In this document: positions 28,457 to 37,438 of the stretch, one piece after another
Layout of the letters: every line of letters starts with the position of its first letter
How positions within the stretch are numbered: position 1 is the first letter of the stretch
The notes under the pieces: generated by a model
Told to the model about the DNA's origin: nothing
Databases searched by the model: none
Seen by the model: only the letters and a program-made list of their open reading frames with translations
Source: Prasinococcaceae sp. CCMP 1430
Lineage: Eukaryota > Prasinodermophyta > Palmophyllophyceae > Prasinococcales > Prasinococcaceae
Direction: 5' to 3'
DNA: 64,000 bases
NCBI GenBank assembly: GCA_013416795.1
Contig: RQSC01000869.1
Span: 25,184 to 89,183, forward strand
Made by a program: the position numbers and the translations under genes

Positions 28457-29187
28457 ATGGTGGGCGCTCTGCCCAGCTCCGCGGCGGCGATCCTCGACGC
28501 CGCGGTGGAGGAGCTCGCGCGCGACAGGCCGACCGTCTCGGACGCGCTCAAGAACCTCGTGGCGCTGCGGCTCGCGCGCGAGGCGGCGGCGGGCGCCGAG
28601 GCGCCCCGGGCCGAGCGGGCGGCAGCGGCGCGGCGGCCGCCGCCGCTGCCCTGGCGTGCGCCAAGGCAGTCGTCCGCGCACTGAACGCTGCCGCGCTCGC
28701 GCTCCCGGAAGCGCCACAGTGGGGAGCGCAGCACCCGCAAGGTGAAGAGGAAACGGCCGAGCAGCGCGTGACGTCGCTGGCGCGGTACCGAGCTGCGCGA
28801 GTGCTGGCCGGCCGCACAGCCGCGGCTGCGAGCGCGCCCGGCAAGGCGAGCGCGTCCGCAACGAGCATGCTCGGGCGACGATGGCTCAAAGTGACACGAT
28901 TGCTCGAAGATGTGCGGGTGGAAGCGCCAGCGGGTGTGAGCGATGAGGCAATGGCCTCCTTCTACGATGAGTTCAAAGCCGCGACAGCGAAGGCCGATGG
29001 GGGCGCCGAGGAAGGGGATGAGAACGAAGACGCATCGCTCGTATGGGCCACTGATTTGTCCGCTGCGCTGGCTGCGCGACGGAGTGCGCGCGCCGCCGAC
29101 GCCGCGGGCCGCCGCGAGAGGGAGGCAGCTGCTGCGGATGACCCCATCCGCGCCAAGCTCAAGGCAAAGCTCACTGAACTTAACTAG
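28457..29187 (+). CDS. Unknown alpha-helical protein, reading frame probably broken
   Basis: Not recognised. From the ATG at 28457 one frame reads MVGALPSSAAAILDAAVEEL...SDALKNLVALRLARE, then turns Pro/Arg-rich and stops at 28684. A second frame, equally coding-like, runs from about 28620 (ALACAKAVVRALNAAALALP) to the stop at 29187 and ends in a charged coil (DPIRAKLKAKLTELN). The two probably belong to one protein of about 240 residues. Either a one-base error in the GC run 28615-28650 or a short intron links them; I found no GT-AG intron that fits well (a weak candidate is 28560-28730). The position between a divergent and a convergent neighbour fits a real gene. It converges on FBXO21 with 24 bases between stops. 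Confidence 0.5.
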
Positions 29188-29195
29188 CGGGCGTG

Positions 29196-29203
29196 TGTAT
29201 ACA
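29196..29203. terminator. TGTATACA palindrome between convergent stops
   Basis: TGTATACA lies in the 24-base spacer between the unknown gene (+, stop 29187) and the FBXO21-like gene (-, stop 29212). It gives UGUA in both transcripts. Confidence 0.45.
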
Positions 29204-29211
29204 GTAGTCAT

Positions 29212-31029
29212 TTACTGCGTTGGCCAGCCTAGCACGAGCCCAGCCAAATCGTCGACGGCGCCAGCCGCCGTTGCTTGGGCAGCAGCCAGGCGCTCCTGCT
29301 CCAGCAAGTTCTCGTGGCTCGCCACGCCCCTCGCCCGCACAAGCGCCGCCGCGACCTTCGCCCGCATTCGTGCCGCTTTCACGTGTTCGCGCACAGCGTC
29401 CTCAGTGCGCGTGTTGACAGCCACCGTGCCGCCATTCCGCATCTGCAGCCACGCAAGGGCAGAGCTACGCTCATTCTTCTCCGCTTGGTCGACCCACGCG
29501 TGCAACATTGCGCGCGCAGCGCTCAAACTGTTGGCCCAGATCACGGGCGCGGCCATGTCGAGCTGCTCGAGGCATTCGAAGCAAGAGTTGAAGTCCCCGT
29601 CGAGAGCCAGGAACCTGTGGAGCGTGAGCTCGTCCTCAATGCGGTCGGCAATATGTGCGTGCTCCTCAAGCAGCTCGCGCTTGAGGAGCATCGTCCAGCG
29701 AAGGAGCGCGGTGCGCTTGCCCTCCAACTGAAATTGGCTCTCGTAGTTGAAAGTCGCGCGCACCATAGGTGCGCCCCTGCCCTGGAGGAGCACGGGATCG
29801 ATCTCGAACATGCGAGCGTTGATGATGTTGTTGCACATGCGTACGGCTGTGGCCTGGAGCGGAGATGCGTCAAGATAGCGCGGCTCGAAGCCGCCAATGA
29901 TGCGTACCATGAGCGCGGCACAGTCTCGCCGCGAGAGCATGCGCGAGAGACCCCCCTCGCCTCCAAAGAGGTCCAGAAATACCTCATCATCTGCACGTTC
30001 GTGGTCGTCGTCCAGATCGATGCTCGTCGAGGGTGGGCATCCGCGCGCGGTCACGCGCACCAGGAAATGAGCTGGCATTGGCACCATCTCCGCCGCCCCT
30101 CCTAGCCGAGCGATGGATGCTTCCTCTGCCACGGCGCAGAACGCCGTGGCGAGCGTGATCGGGATCGCCTCGTGCGGTGCGCGCGTGAACAGAGTCAGGA
30201 GCGAGCTATTTGAGACCGCGTAGTACTCTCCACGACTCCCACCGAGCGCGGGCAGTTCGCCGTTGTCACCGTGAAGCACCTGCAACACCGCGCTGGCGAG
30301 GGCGCGTGCCCCCACACGCGCGTCCGTGCCTGGCCTCGCGGCAGCGGCCGCCGCACGTTCTGCCTCTGCGAGGTGAACTCGTGCTCGCGCCGCGTAGCGG
30401 CCCACCTGCGAGCGCAGCTCCTGCTCTGCCAGGCGCGGGTGTCTTGGAAAGCTCTCCACGACCCCCGCACTCGTCTCAGCTTGCTGGGTTGATTCAATGA
30501 GGTTTGAGATGCCCACCGCGACGCTGAGCAGCTGGCCGCTCGCAGCCGTGTCACCCACAACATCAGCGCGCACGCTCTTTATGGCATGACTCGCAGCCAC
30601 GCGCCGCGCTGCGCATGCCGATGCGGCGTCGCCCCTCCTCGCGAGCGCGTCAAACACCTCGAGCCCCATCGACTCGAGCTCACGATGCGCGGCCTCGCGC
30701 AGGCGAAAGTTGCTCAGCGCGGACACGAGGGCGAGCGCACGTCGGTCCTTCCTGATCCGTCTCTCATACTCGCCTTTCCAGCCCCACGCGGGAGCGCTCG
30801 CGGCATCCGCATCAGGACCATCCCTCGCGCGCAAGCGCTCCTTCCACAGCGCGCCCTCCTCCGCGCTAGCCGCCGCACGCAGCGCCCGGCACGTCGCCGC
30901 GGCGGCCGCGAGCCCCTTGGCGCAGCGCGCGCGGGCGAGCACCTCGACGAGGCACGGCCCAGGCAGGTCCGCCAGGCCCGGCCGCGCATCGACCGCGTCG
31001 CCGCCGCCAGCGTCCGGCGCGCGCTCCAT
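29212..31029 (-). CDS. FBXO21: F-box protein with SirB1 transglutaminase-like domain, FBXO21-like
   Basis: About 605 residues from the ATG at 31029, chosen because it directly precedes the F-box (LADLPGPCLVEVLARARCAK); the frame is open to 31281. The F-box would bind SKP1 in an SCF ubiquitin ligase. Residues about 255-400 are a SirB1/transglutaminase-like domain: ASAVLQVLHGDNGELPAL, PITLATAFCAVAEEA, VPMPAHFLVRV and FLDLFGGEGGLSRM. The catalytic Cys position of true transglutaminases is not evident. F-box plus SirB1 is the FBXO21 arrangement. The YccV-like domain at the end of animal FBXO21 is not seen; instead the C-terminus is helical with TPR-like character (SSALAWLQMRNG). Single exon. Confidence 0.8.
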   Translation of the reverse strand: MERAPDAGGGDAVDARPGLADLPGPCLVEVLARARCAKGLAAAAATCRALRAAASAEEGALWKERLRARDGPDADAASAPAWGWKGEYERRIRKDRRALALVSALSNFRLREAAHRELESMGLEVFDALARRGDAASACAARRVAASHAIKSVRADVVGDTAASGQLLSVAVGISNLIESTQQAETSAGVVESFPRHPRLAEQELRSQVGRYAARARVHLAEAERAAAAAARPGTDARVGARALASAVLQVLHGDNGELPALGGSRGEYYAVSNSSLLTLFTRAPHEAIPITLATAFCAVAEEASIARLGGAAEMVPMPAHFLVRVTARGCPPSTSIDLDDDHERADDEVFLDLFGGEGGLSRMLSRRDCAALMVRIIGGFEPRYLDASPLQATAVRMCNNIINARMFEIDPVLLQGRGAPMVRATFNYESQFQLEGKRTALLRWTMLLKRELLEEHAHIADRIEDELTLHRFLALDGDFNSCFECLEQLDMAAPVIWANSLSAARAMLHAWVDQAEKNERSSALAWLQMRNGGTVAVNTRTEDAVREHVKAARMRAKVAAALVRARGVASHENLLEQERLAAAQATAAGAVDDLAGLVLGWPTQ

Positions 31030-31437
31030 CACCGCCCTACTCCCTTCCCCCCTCCGGGGGCTGCAACACTCTAGCGCCCGGCGCCACACAGCAGAGGCCG
31101 CGCGCACACGCGCGCCTGCCACAGGGGTGGCAGCAGGACACGCACGTGCCGCGCCACGCAGCGCGTCACACTCCCCAGGCCCCAGCACTGCGCGCCGCGC
31201 GTGGCACATCCGCGTCAGCGCGGCATCCCAGCGACGCATCGAGTCGATGCATGCGTTTTGACGTACGTATACATCACTCACGAAGCTCCCGTGGTCGTCT
31301 TTGACATGTGAGCGTATGTGTGACCATCGGCTGAGGCGCAGGTCGTTTCGAATTCGAAGCGCGGGTGGGCGGAGGCGCGGTGAAAAGCGGCGGAGGCGAG
31401 CGCTCGGGCGCCACTACGCGCGTGGCGCGGTGCCGGA

Positions 31438-31487
<50 letters not shown>
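31030..31487. promoter_or_regulatory. Divergent promoter region with poly-G (FBXO21 / ferredoxin-like)
   Basis: Spacer holding the perfect palindrome TTCGAATTCGAA (31347-31358), an ACGTACGTATACA stretch at about 31261-31273, and the 48-base poly-G at its right end. A short frame MCDHRLRRRSFRIR (from 31316) could be the start of the ferredoxin-like presequence if the poly-G length is wrong. Confidence 0.4.
31440..31487. repeat. Poly-G homopolymer, 48 bases
   Basis: An uninterrupted G run just upstream of the coding part of the ferredoxin-like gene. Like the tract at 13345 it sits in a divergent promoter, immediately 5' of a plus-strand gene, and cuts off the gene's start. Likely low-quality or collapsed sequence. 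Confidence 0.9.
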
Positions 31488-31488
<1 letters not shown>

Positions 31489-32448
31489 AGGTGGTAACAA
31501 CTGGATTGGGAGGGCGTGTCGAGAGGGTACACGCGGGACAAGCCCCTGGAGGAGCCCCCGCGAGCCGCCGCGCGGCGGCGCCGCTGCGGCGCTACGCTGC
31601 CGCGCCCGCGCTCGTGTCGGACGTGACGGTGCCCTTCACAGTCGTTGACTACGATGGGGTGCGCCACAAGTGCGTCGGCCGCGTGGGCCACAACCTCGTC
31701 AAGTCGATGCAGCAGCAGGGCCTACCGATGGTGCTCATGGGCGTGCAGGGGTACGACGCGGCCGTAAGGGTCTCCAGGGAGTTCCAGGGCAAGGTGCCGG
31801 AGATGGACCTCGCGCACGTACGTGCCCACGCTGCGCGCGCAGAGCACGCATGCGCACGCACGCGCGATTGGGCAATTGGGCGATTGGGCGTGCCCAACCC
31901 TAAAGCACGCCCGAGCGTTGCGCGCAGCGTGCACGCGCCACCGTTTGGCAGCGCGGTGCCACCGCCCATGCGGTTGCGTACCCGCGCGCATTCTAGCGGG
32001 GGCGTGCCATTCCTCCACCCTCCCCACCTCTCCCGCGCCCTCTTTACCCCCGACCCACGCGCACGCGACTCTTTTCTCGAATGTGCCCCCTCGCGCTGGG
32101 AGAGCCGGAAGAGCTGACACCACCCGTCCCCCATCTCGCCCATGCCGCGCCACTGCCGGGTGCCCCCGCGCCCGCGCCCGCGCTGCGCGGCACCTTCCTG
32201 CAGAAGAGCAAGATGCTTGAGCTCACCTACAACGTCCTTCCGGACGCGACGCTTGCGAGCCAGCTGAGGCTCACGCGCGAACTCGCTAACCTCGAGGTCG
32301 CGCTCATCAAGCCAATGTTGGAGGTGCGTCAGACTGCACCCGCAAGCAATCGCCGCGTGCCGCAAGCGTTGCGCTCGAGCACGCACATTCTGACACGCGC
32401 GCTTGCGCCGTCGCAAAACGACCCTCGCAGGACAACAACCCTCCATAA
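31488..32448 (+). CDS. Cysteine-less ferredoxin-like protein (candidate complex I ferredoxin, C1-FDX), 5' incomplete
   Basis: Three exons: 31488-31817, 32204-32323 and 32431-32448, all phase 0 (donors GTACGTGCC and GTGCGTCAG; acceptors TCCTGCAG and CCTCGCAG). The last exon adds only DNNPP before the stop. After an Arg/Ala-rich leader ending RRYAAAPALV comes a ferredoxin-like beta-grasp: VTVPFTVVDYDGVRHKCVGR, VGHNLVKSMQQQG, and the C-terminal SKMLELTYNVLPDATLASQL followed by RLTRELANLEVALI, which aligns with the RLGCQ..LT.EL end of mitochondrial ferredoxins. None of the four cluster cysteines is present; the loop region reads MVLMGVQGYDAAVRVS. A ferredoxin-like subunit with altered metal binding bridges the arms of complex I in plants and several protists; this is the best match, but an orphan fold relative is possible. 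Confidence 0.65.
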
Positions 32449-32484
32449 GCGCCGACCGCAGAGGCTCCATGCGTTGGTCCTTGC

Positions 32485-32631
32485 TACAATTTTGTACACG
32501 AGAAAATACACGAAGATGCGCGAGCCGTACGTAATCCGACACCTTTCGCGCACGCCACGGTGCAGCACGCGCTCGTTGCGGCGCGACGCGCAGGCGCGCG
32601 CACGCGCCGTCGCGTATGGGCGCTGTATACA
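32485..32631. terminator. TACAATTTTGTACA and TGTATACA between convergent genes
   Basis: The spacer between the ferredoxin-like stop (32448) and the COP1 stop (32676) contains TACAATTTTGTACA (32485-32498) and the palindrome TGTATACA (32624-32631). The first is placed for the plus-strand transcript, the second for COP1. Inferred polyadenylation elements. Confidence 0.45.
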
Positions 32632-32675
32632 AGACGCCCGCCGCGGCGGCGGGCACAATTTACAGGGCAGCGCCA

Positions 32676-34547
32676 TCACACCATCGAGAACGCCTTGATG
32701 ACACCCATCGAGTTGGCGGCTAGTATCTGCGTTGGGTCCGTGCCTCTCCAACAAACGGCCGAGATGAACAGTTGTTTGGCGTTGTCGTAGCCGATCTCCC
32801 CAGGCGATGTGAAAAGCCGCTTCATGGCGGGCCGGCTGCAGCGCTTGTGGTATACGAAGAGTTCGTTGGTCTCGGAGCCGCACGCCAGGAAGTTGGGGCC
32901 GGTCGACAGACCGATGAAATTTTTCTCGTTGACGTGTCCGCGTAGCGTCTTAGTCAAGCAGTTTTGTCTCACGTCCCACAGCTTCAGCGTGTTGTCCGTG
33001 GATGCGCTCGCAAGCTCCGTCTCGGACATGAAGCGCACGTACGACACCGCCTTTGTGTGGCCTGAGAATGCCTGCAGCGGGTAGCGCGTGTGCCGAAGGT
33101 CGTAATAGTGTACGTGGTGGTCGGCCGAGCCCAGCGCGACGTGGTTTGAGTTGTGAGGGTTGAAGCGCACGCAGCACACGTTGGCCTTGAGCTCGAGAGT
33201 CATGACACTCCCTTGCTGCTGCGTGCTCCACAGCTTACACCGGCAGTCGTCCGAGCCGGAGAGCATGAGTTTAGCGTCGTCCGAGGCGCAGTCCACGCTC
33301 CACACGCGCTTCTCGTGCTCGTCGTACTCCATGACGGGCGTCGCCGCGTCGATGTCCCACAGCGTGACGACACCCTCGTAGTCGGAGCTCGCCAGCTGGT
33401 TGCGCTGGAAGTGCGACCAGCAGAGACACGACAGCTTCGAGCGCGTGGAGCTCTCGAGGCTAGGCATGCTAGGCTCCGTGGTGCCAGAGGACGAGTTGAT
33501 CAGGTCCGAGAAAGAATACACGGAGATGCACTTGGACACGCCCGCGGTGGCAAAGTACTCGCCCATGCAGTCGAACTCAATGCTCGAGATGATGTTGGTC
33601 GAGCCCCTAGGGGCAGCGGGAGGGCGCAGGACCGCGCTTTCGCGCAAGCGCGTGAAGCGCGTAAACGTTGCGAGCGTGTCCATGAACGTGCCCAATCCCG
33701 ACTTGCCACTGTGCTGCTGGTCGGGCGCGCCTTCCACCGCTTGCGGCTCTACTGAGCCCAACCCCTCGGACCTTGCGGATGTGTACACCTGCTCCAGGTC
33801 ATCGACGGCGCCAGCGATGCGCTGTTTCGCAGCGCTGAGGCTTACGCCGGTGCCCATGCCGACGGCCGAGCCGTCGTGGTCTGCGCCCGCGCCCGAGCCG
33901 TGCGCAGCCATGGCCGAACCGCCGAAAATGGCCGCCGCGCCCGGGGAATCGCGTTCGCGCTGCATCTTGCGCAGTGTGTCGAAGCGCCTGCGCTGTTCCT
34001 GGACCACCTGGATGTCTGCCGAGAGGAAGTCGAGCTCACGCCGAAGCTGCTGCGCCTCGGAGAGCTTCTCCTCTCGCGTGAGGTGCAGGAAGTCGAGGAG
34101 CACACTGAGCTTGGCCTCGGTGGCCTCCTGCTTGAGGCGCTCCTCGTGCACCATCAGCGCGCCCACGAGCTGGCGCACCTCCTGCAGGTCGAGCCTCGCT
34201 TCCTCAGAGAGCGCTCGGCGCAGCCGCGCGGCCGGGTCGAGCATCTCGCCCTCCTCTCGGTCGCCGAGCGCTTTGGAAAGCTGCGTGAGGGCGTAGTTGG
34301 GCGTGAGCTTGTCCGTGGCGACGAAGGCGCCGCACTCGGGACAGTTGGCGCGCGTCGACAGGTGCGTGGCGATACATGTGTGGCAGAACGAGTGGCCGCA
34401 CGGGGCGACGAATGCGTCAACGAAGTTGCCGCGGCATATAGGGCAGTGCACCTCGCCGGTGCGGCCGGCCCCGCCGCCACCACCGCCAGCGGACTTGTTC
34501 GCCGCCAGCGCGGCCTGCACGAGGGACGGCCGCGCTTCGGCGTCCAT
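32676..34547 (-). CDS. COP1: E3 ubiquitin ligase COP1
   Basis: A 623-residue single-exon protein. RING finger near residues 35-75 with all ligands: CPICRGNF, CGHSFCHTCI, CPEC. A coiled coil follows (about 110-200, LSEEARLDLQEVRQLVGALM), then seven WD40 repeats from about residue 305 to the end, with family hallmarks STNIISSIEFD, KRVWSVDCASDDAKLMLSGS, ADHHVHYYDLRHTRYPL, GHTKAVSYVRFMSETELASA and GHVNEKNFIGLS. COP1 ubiquitinates VP-motif transcription factors; in plants this is suppressed by light through cryptochromes and SPA proteins, and in animals it works with DET1. Nuclear/cytosolic role inferred. The spacer upstream is shared with the COG0523-like gene. Confidence 0.93.
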   Translation of the reverse strand: MDAEARPSLVQAALAANKSAGGGGGGAGRTGEVHCPICRGNFVDAFVAPCGHSFCHTCIATHLSTRANCPECGAFVATDKLTPNYALTQLSKALGDREEGEMLDPAARLRRALSEEARLDLQEVRQLVGALMVHEERLKQEATEAKLSVLLDFLHLTREEKLSEAQQLRRELDFLSADIQVVQEQRRRFDTLRKMQRERDSPGAAAIFGGSAMAAHGSGAGADHDGSAVGMGTGVSLSAAKQRIAGAVDDLEQVYTSARSEGLGSVEPQAVEGAPDQQHSGKSGLGTFMDTLATFTRFTRLRESAVLRPPAAPRGSTNIISSIEFDCMGEYFATAGVSKCISVYSFSDLINSSSGTTEPSMPSLESSTRSKLSCLCWSHFQRNQLASSDYEGVVTLWDIDAATPVMEYDEHEKRVWSVDCASDDAKLMLSGSDDCRCKLWSTQQQGSVMTLELKANVCCVRFNPHNSNHVALGSADHHVHYYDLRHTRYPLQAFSGHTKAVSYVRFMSETELASASTDNTLKLWDVRQNCLTKTLRGHVNEKNFIGLSTGPNFLACGSETNELFVYHKRCSRPAMKRLFTSPGEIGYDNAKQLFISAVCWRGTDPTQILAANSMGVIKAFSMV

Positions 34548-35222
34548 CCTGAAACGATTCTTCGCCGCGGGACGGGACGCGCCTTCCCCCGCGCCGTGGC
34601 CCGGCGCGCCGCAGTGGGCCTCGAGGCGTTCGCCCGCCCTCGCCGCGCGAGCCGCGCCTCTGACGGATCAGGCCGCACGCTGCCGCTTCCCCCCTCTCAG
34701 CGCGCCGCCCGAGTGCGCCGCCGGAGCGCGCCCACGCCCACGCGCAGGCGCGCGCGGCGCGGCGCGAGAGTGGCAACTCCGCCAGCCCTCTCCCCGTGCT
34801 CCGCCCAGTACGCACCGCACCGCACTGCCCCCCTCCCGCCCCTCACGCCGGGCGCACACACGCACACGCGCGCGCTGCCCAGCGCAGCGCCACACGCGCA
34901 TGCGAGAAAGACGGCGACGCTCTCCACGTCAAACAACGATGTATGCAAGAGCCTACGCGAGAAGCACACACACTCAGCCCCGCGCGGTCAAGTAGGAACC
35001 GGGGGAGAGGGAGACGGAACCGGGTCTATCATAGCGAATCGTGACTCTTTGTTCGACTTGAACCGTGCACGTGGCCTGAACCTGGTTCGGCCACCGCGCG
35101 CTGCGGTCGAGCGCCAGCCGCCGCCCGGCGAGTGCCATTGCGTGCGCCCGCCCGCTGTCGGCGGGGGCACCGACTCAAGGGCGGCCTGGGCGTTTCTCTG
35201 GGGCTCGGGGTTGAATTTGGCG
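34548..35222. promoter_or_regulatory. Divergent promoter region (COP1 / COG0523-like)
   Basis: A 675-base head-to-head spacer, GC-rich near COP1 with a CA-rich stretch (34855-34880), then a less GC-rich part (34910-35070). I looked for a tRNA in 35000-35080 and saw none. Confidence 0.4.
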
Positions 35223-37290
35223 ATGGCTTCAGTCCCTCTGGGGTCGGAGGCGCCATCGGCGCAGCTGCCGGTGGTGCTGCTGTGCGGCGTGAGCGACGGC
35301 GCGGCGGCCGCCGCGCTCGCGGCCGCGCGGGGGAGTGCGCGGCGATTCGCTTGATTGCGCAGGCGGGGGCGCGGCGGGGGTGGGGGGGAGGAAACGGGGG
35401 CTTGCCCCGCCCGGGCGGGCGCGACGCGCCTGGCGAGAATGTTGTAACTCTGTGTGACGTCTTACGCTGAGGGTGTTGCGCGTGGTGACCGTGTGCATCA
35501 AGCCTTGGGTCTCCGCTCCACCTGCTGCCAGCCGCTGTTCCAAGCCGAATTCTCGCTGTCACTGAGCTTGCGCCCGGCGGGCGGCTGCAGCGCCAGCAGC
35601 TCGAGCGTTATGGTTACCTCTCCCTCCTGCGCCCACGGCAGCTTCTGCTCGTCGATGTTGAGCGTCTGAAGGAAGGCACCCTCGGCTGTGTACGCGTTGG
35701 CCGTCGTGCTGCCGAACCACCCCTTGTCGGCGCGCACGACGACCTGCGTGGTCTCGCCCACGCGTAGCCCGCACAGCATCTCGCTGAAGGCGAAGTCGAG
35801 CCCGCTCTTCTGCTGGAAGCCCGTGTAGGTGCCCAGCTGCATTTTGCGGCCGTCCGGCTGCCCTCGCCGCTCGGTGCCATCGACGGCGCGGTCGTCGCCG
35901 TCGCGCCGCACGGCCCAGGTGAAGCGTACCTCGTCACCGTCCTGCGCGCGGCTGCTCGAGGCCGCCTCTCCACGCCCCACCGCCTCGCGGCTCGCCGCGG
36001 CCCGCTCCTTCCCCTTCGCCAGGCCCTTTGCCAGCCCCACCACCGGGGGCGCCGCCGCCGGTCGACGCAGCGGCGGCGGCGGCGGGCTGCGCGGCCGTTG
36101 CACGCGCCCCTGATTCGGACGGACTGCTAGAGGCGACGCAGGCCGCCGCGGCGCGAGCCTTCGATGTGCTCGTGCTGCGCGCAGACGCGCCCGCCGAGCC
36201 TGCCGGCGTCGCAGAGTGCCTTGGCCAAAGGCTCGAGGGCCCGGGTGACGACGGTGCAGGCGACGCAGAGGCTGCGACGCTGAGCGCGGTGGTGCGCCTC
36301 GGCGCGGTGCTCACCGCTGTAGATGCATCGAGTGTCGTGAATGACCTCGTTGGGAACCATGTTGCTATGTGCGACCGCTTTGACGATTGCGACGAGCCGC
36401 GCAGCGTGGGGGAGCTGGTCGCCGAGCAGATTGAGCAGGCGGACGTCATCGTCGTCGTGGGCACGCAGCCGACGGACGCGCAGAACGTCGCTAACGCCAC
36501 GGCACTCTGCACGGCACTCAACCCGCGAGCGGCAATAGTGGGCCTGGAGGGACTGGGCGTCGCTCTGCGGGGCGCGCTCGTTGGCGACGCCTTCCAGTTC
36601 GCCAACCTGCCACCGATGGCGCCGCCGCCATTCGCGAGTCGCGCGCTCAGCGGCTTGCCACCGCTGCCGGCGGCCACGACCGCGGGGCTGGAGACATACG
36701 TGTACGCGGCCAAACGACCGATGCACCCTCGGAGATTCTTTGAGTGGCTAGATGCGCACTTTGTGGTCGATGTGGATGACCTCGAGATCGACCTGCACCC
36801 TGCGTCAAGCGCAGGTGGTAGCGATCGCGACGAAGGCGGTAGCATGGACGATGCAGGGAGCGAAGGGGAGGAGGAAGAAGTCGACGCCACTGCAGAGGCT
36901 ATGAATGCCGCGGCAGTGCGTGCGCGCTGCGAGGCGGCCTACGGCACACTCGCACGCAGCTGGGGGTGCGTGTGGCTCGCCGGTCGGCCGGCGGCGCGCA
37001 TCGAGTGGAGCCAAGTGCCTGGCGCTACGAGCTTGCGGCTGTACGGCGCGTGGGCCGCTGCACTTCCGCGCGAGCAAAGGGTTCGCGGTCTCGTGGAGCT
37101 TGACCCGTCCGACCCTGCGGGCGACCGCAGGCAAGAGCTCGTCTTCGTCGGGCGCGGCGTCAACGTCGCGGCGCTCGGCGCAGCGCTCGACGCGTGTCTG
37201 TGCGCCCACGCCGAGGTTGATCCCTCCACGTGGCGACTCACGCCCGAGGCTGCCGCTGCGATGGGCGACGATCCCTTCGATGCGCTGTAG
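35223..37290 (+). CDS. COG0523/CobW-family protein with degenerate GTPase motifs
   Basis: Proposed exons 35223-35334 and 36035-37290 (intron 700 bases, donor GTGCGCGGC, acceptor TTTGCCAG, phase 1), giving 455 residues. The start QLPVVLLCGVSDGAAAAALA occupies the place of the CobW Walker A strand and loop (GFLGAGKTTLL-type), but the Lys and Thr are Ala. The CxCC metal motif is also missing (AAAGCAAVARAP). The rest follows the family: LLEATQAAAARAFDVLVLRA, LTAVDASSVVNDL, EQIEQADVIVVVGTQPTDAQ (NKxD lost), and a CobW_C domain ending WGCVWLAGRPAARIEWSQV and ELVFVGRGVNVAALGAALDA. Active relatives are zinc or cobalt GTPase metallochaperones; this one looks like a pseudoenzyme unless exons are missing from the intron. 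The intron contains the FKBP-like gene on the other strand. Confidence 0.65.
35498..36103 (-). CDS. FKBP-like domain protein, start uncertain
   Basis: The frame is open from about 36103 to the stop at 35498. The region DGDEVRFTWAVRRDG, KMQLGTYTGFQQKSGLDFAF, EMLCGLRVGETTQVVVRAD, GWFG and GEVTITLELLAL follows the FK506-binding protein fold, where the strand after GL..GE and the final ELL strand are typical. Classic active-site aromatics are mostly absent, as in FKBP38/AIP-type or TPR-linked FKBPs, so isomerase activity is doubtful. There is no in-frame ATG before the domain, so a first exon is missing or lies upstream. The gene sits on the opposite strand inside the proposed intron of the COG0523-like gene, and its open frame runs slightly into that gene's second exon. 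Confidence 0.6.
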   Translation of the reverse strand: MQRPRSPPPPPLRRPAAAPPVVGLAKGLAKGKERAAASREAVGRGEAASSSRAQDGDEVRFTWAVRRDGDDRAVDGTERRGQPDGRKMQLGTYTGFQQKSGLDFAFSEMLCGLRVGETTQVVVRADKGWFGSTTANAYTAEGAFLQTLNIDEQKLPWAQEGEVTITLELLALQPPAGRKLSDSENSAWNSGWQQVERRPKA

Positions 37291-37405
37291 GTTGCTGTCG
37301 CTTGCGCGCACTAGGCACTGATACACACAGCCGCTCGGCTCGCAGTTGCATGTTACGCGCATGTGCACGCACAGCCAAACCACACAAGCAGCTGAGTTGA
37401 AGAGC

Positions 37406-37415
37406 TGTAGTTACA
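37406..37415. terminator. TGTAGTTACA between convergent genes
   Basis: TGTAGTTACA in the 148-base spacer between the COG0523-like stop (37290) and the L11 stop (37439), giving UGUA on both strands. Inferred polyadenylation element. Confidence 0.4.
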
Positions 37416-37438
37416 TCCCGCACCATGCTCGCACGCGT

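Noticed and set aside
35017..35100. Less GC-rich stretch considered as a tRNA gene
   Set aside because: No cloverleaf could be drawn and no GGTTCRANNCC box is present.
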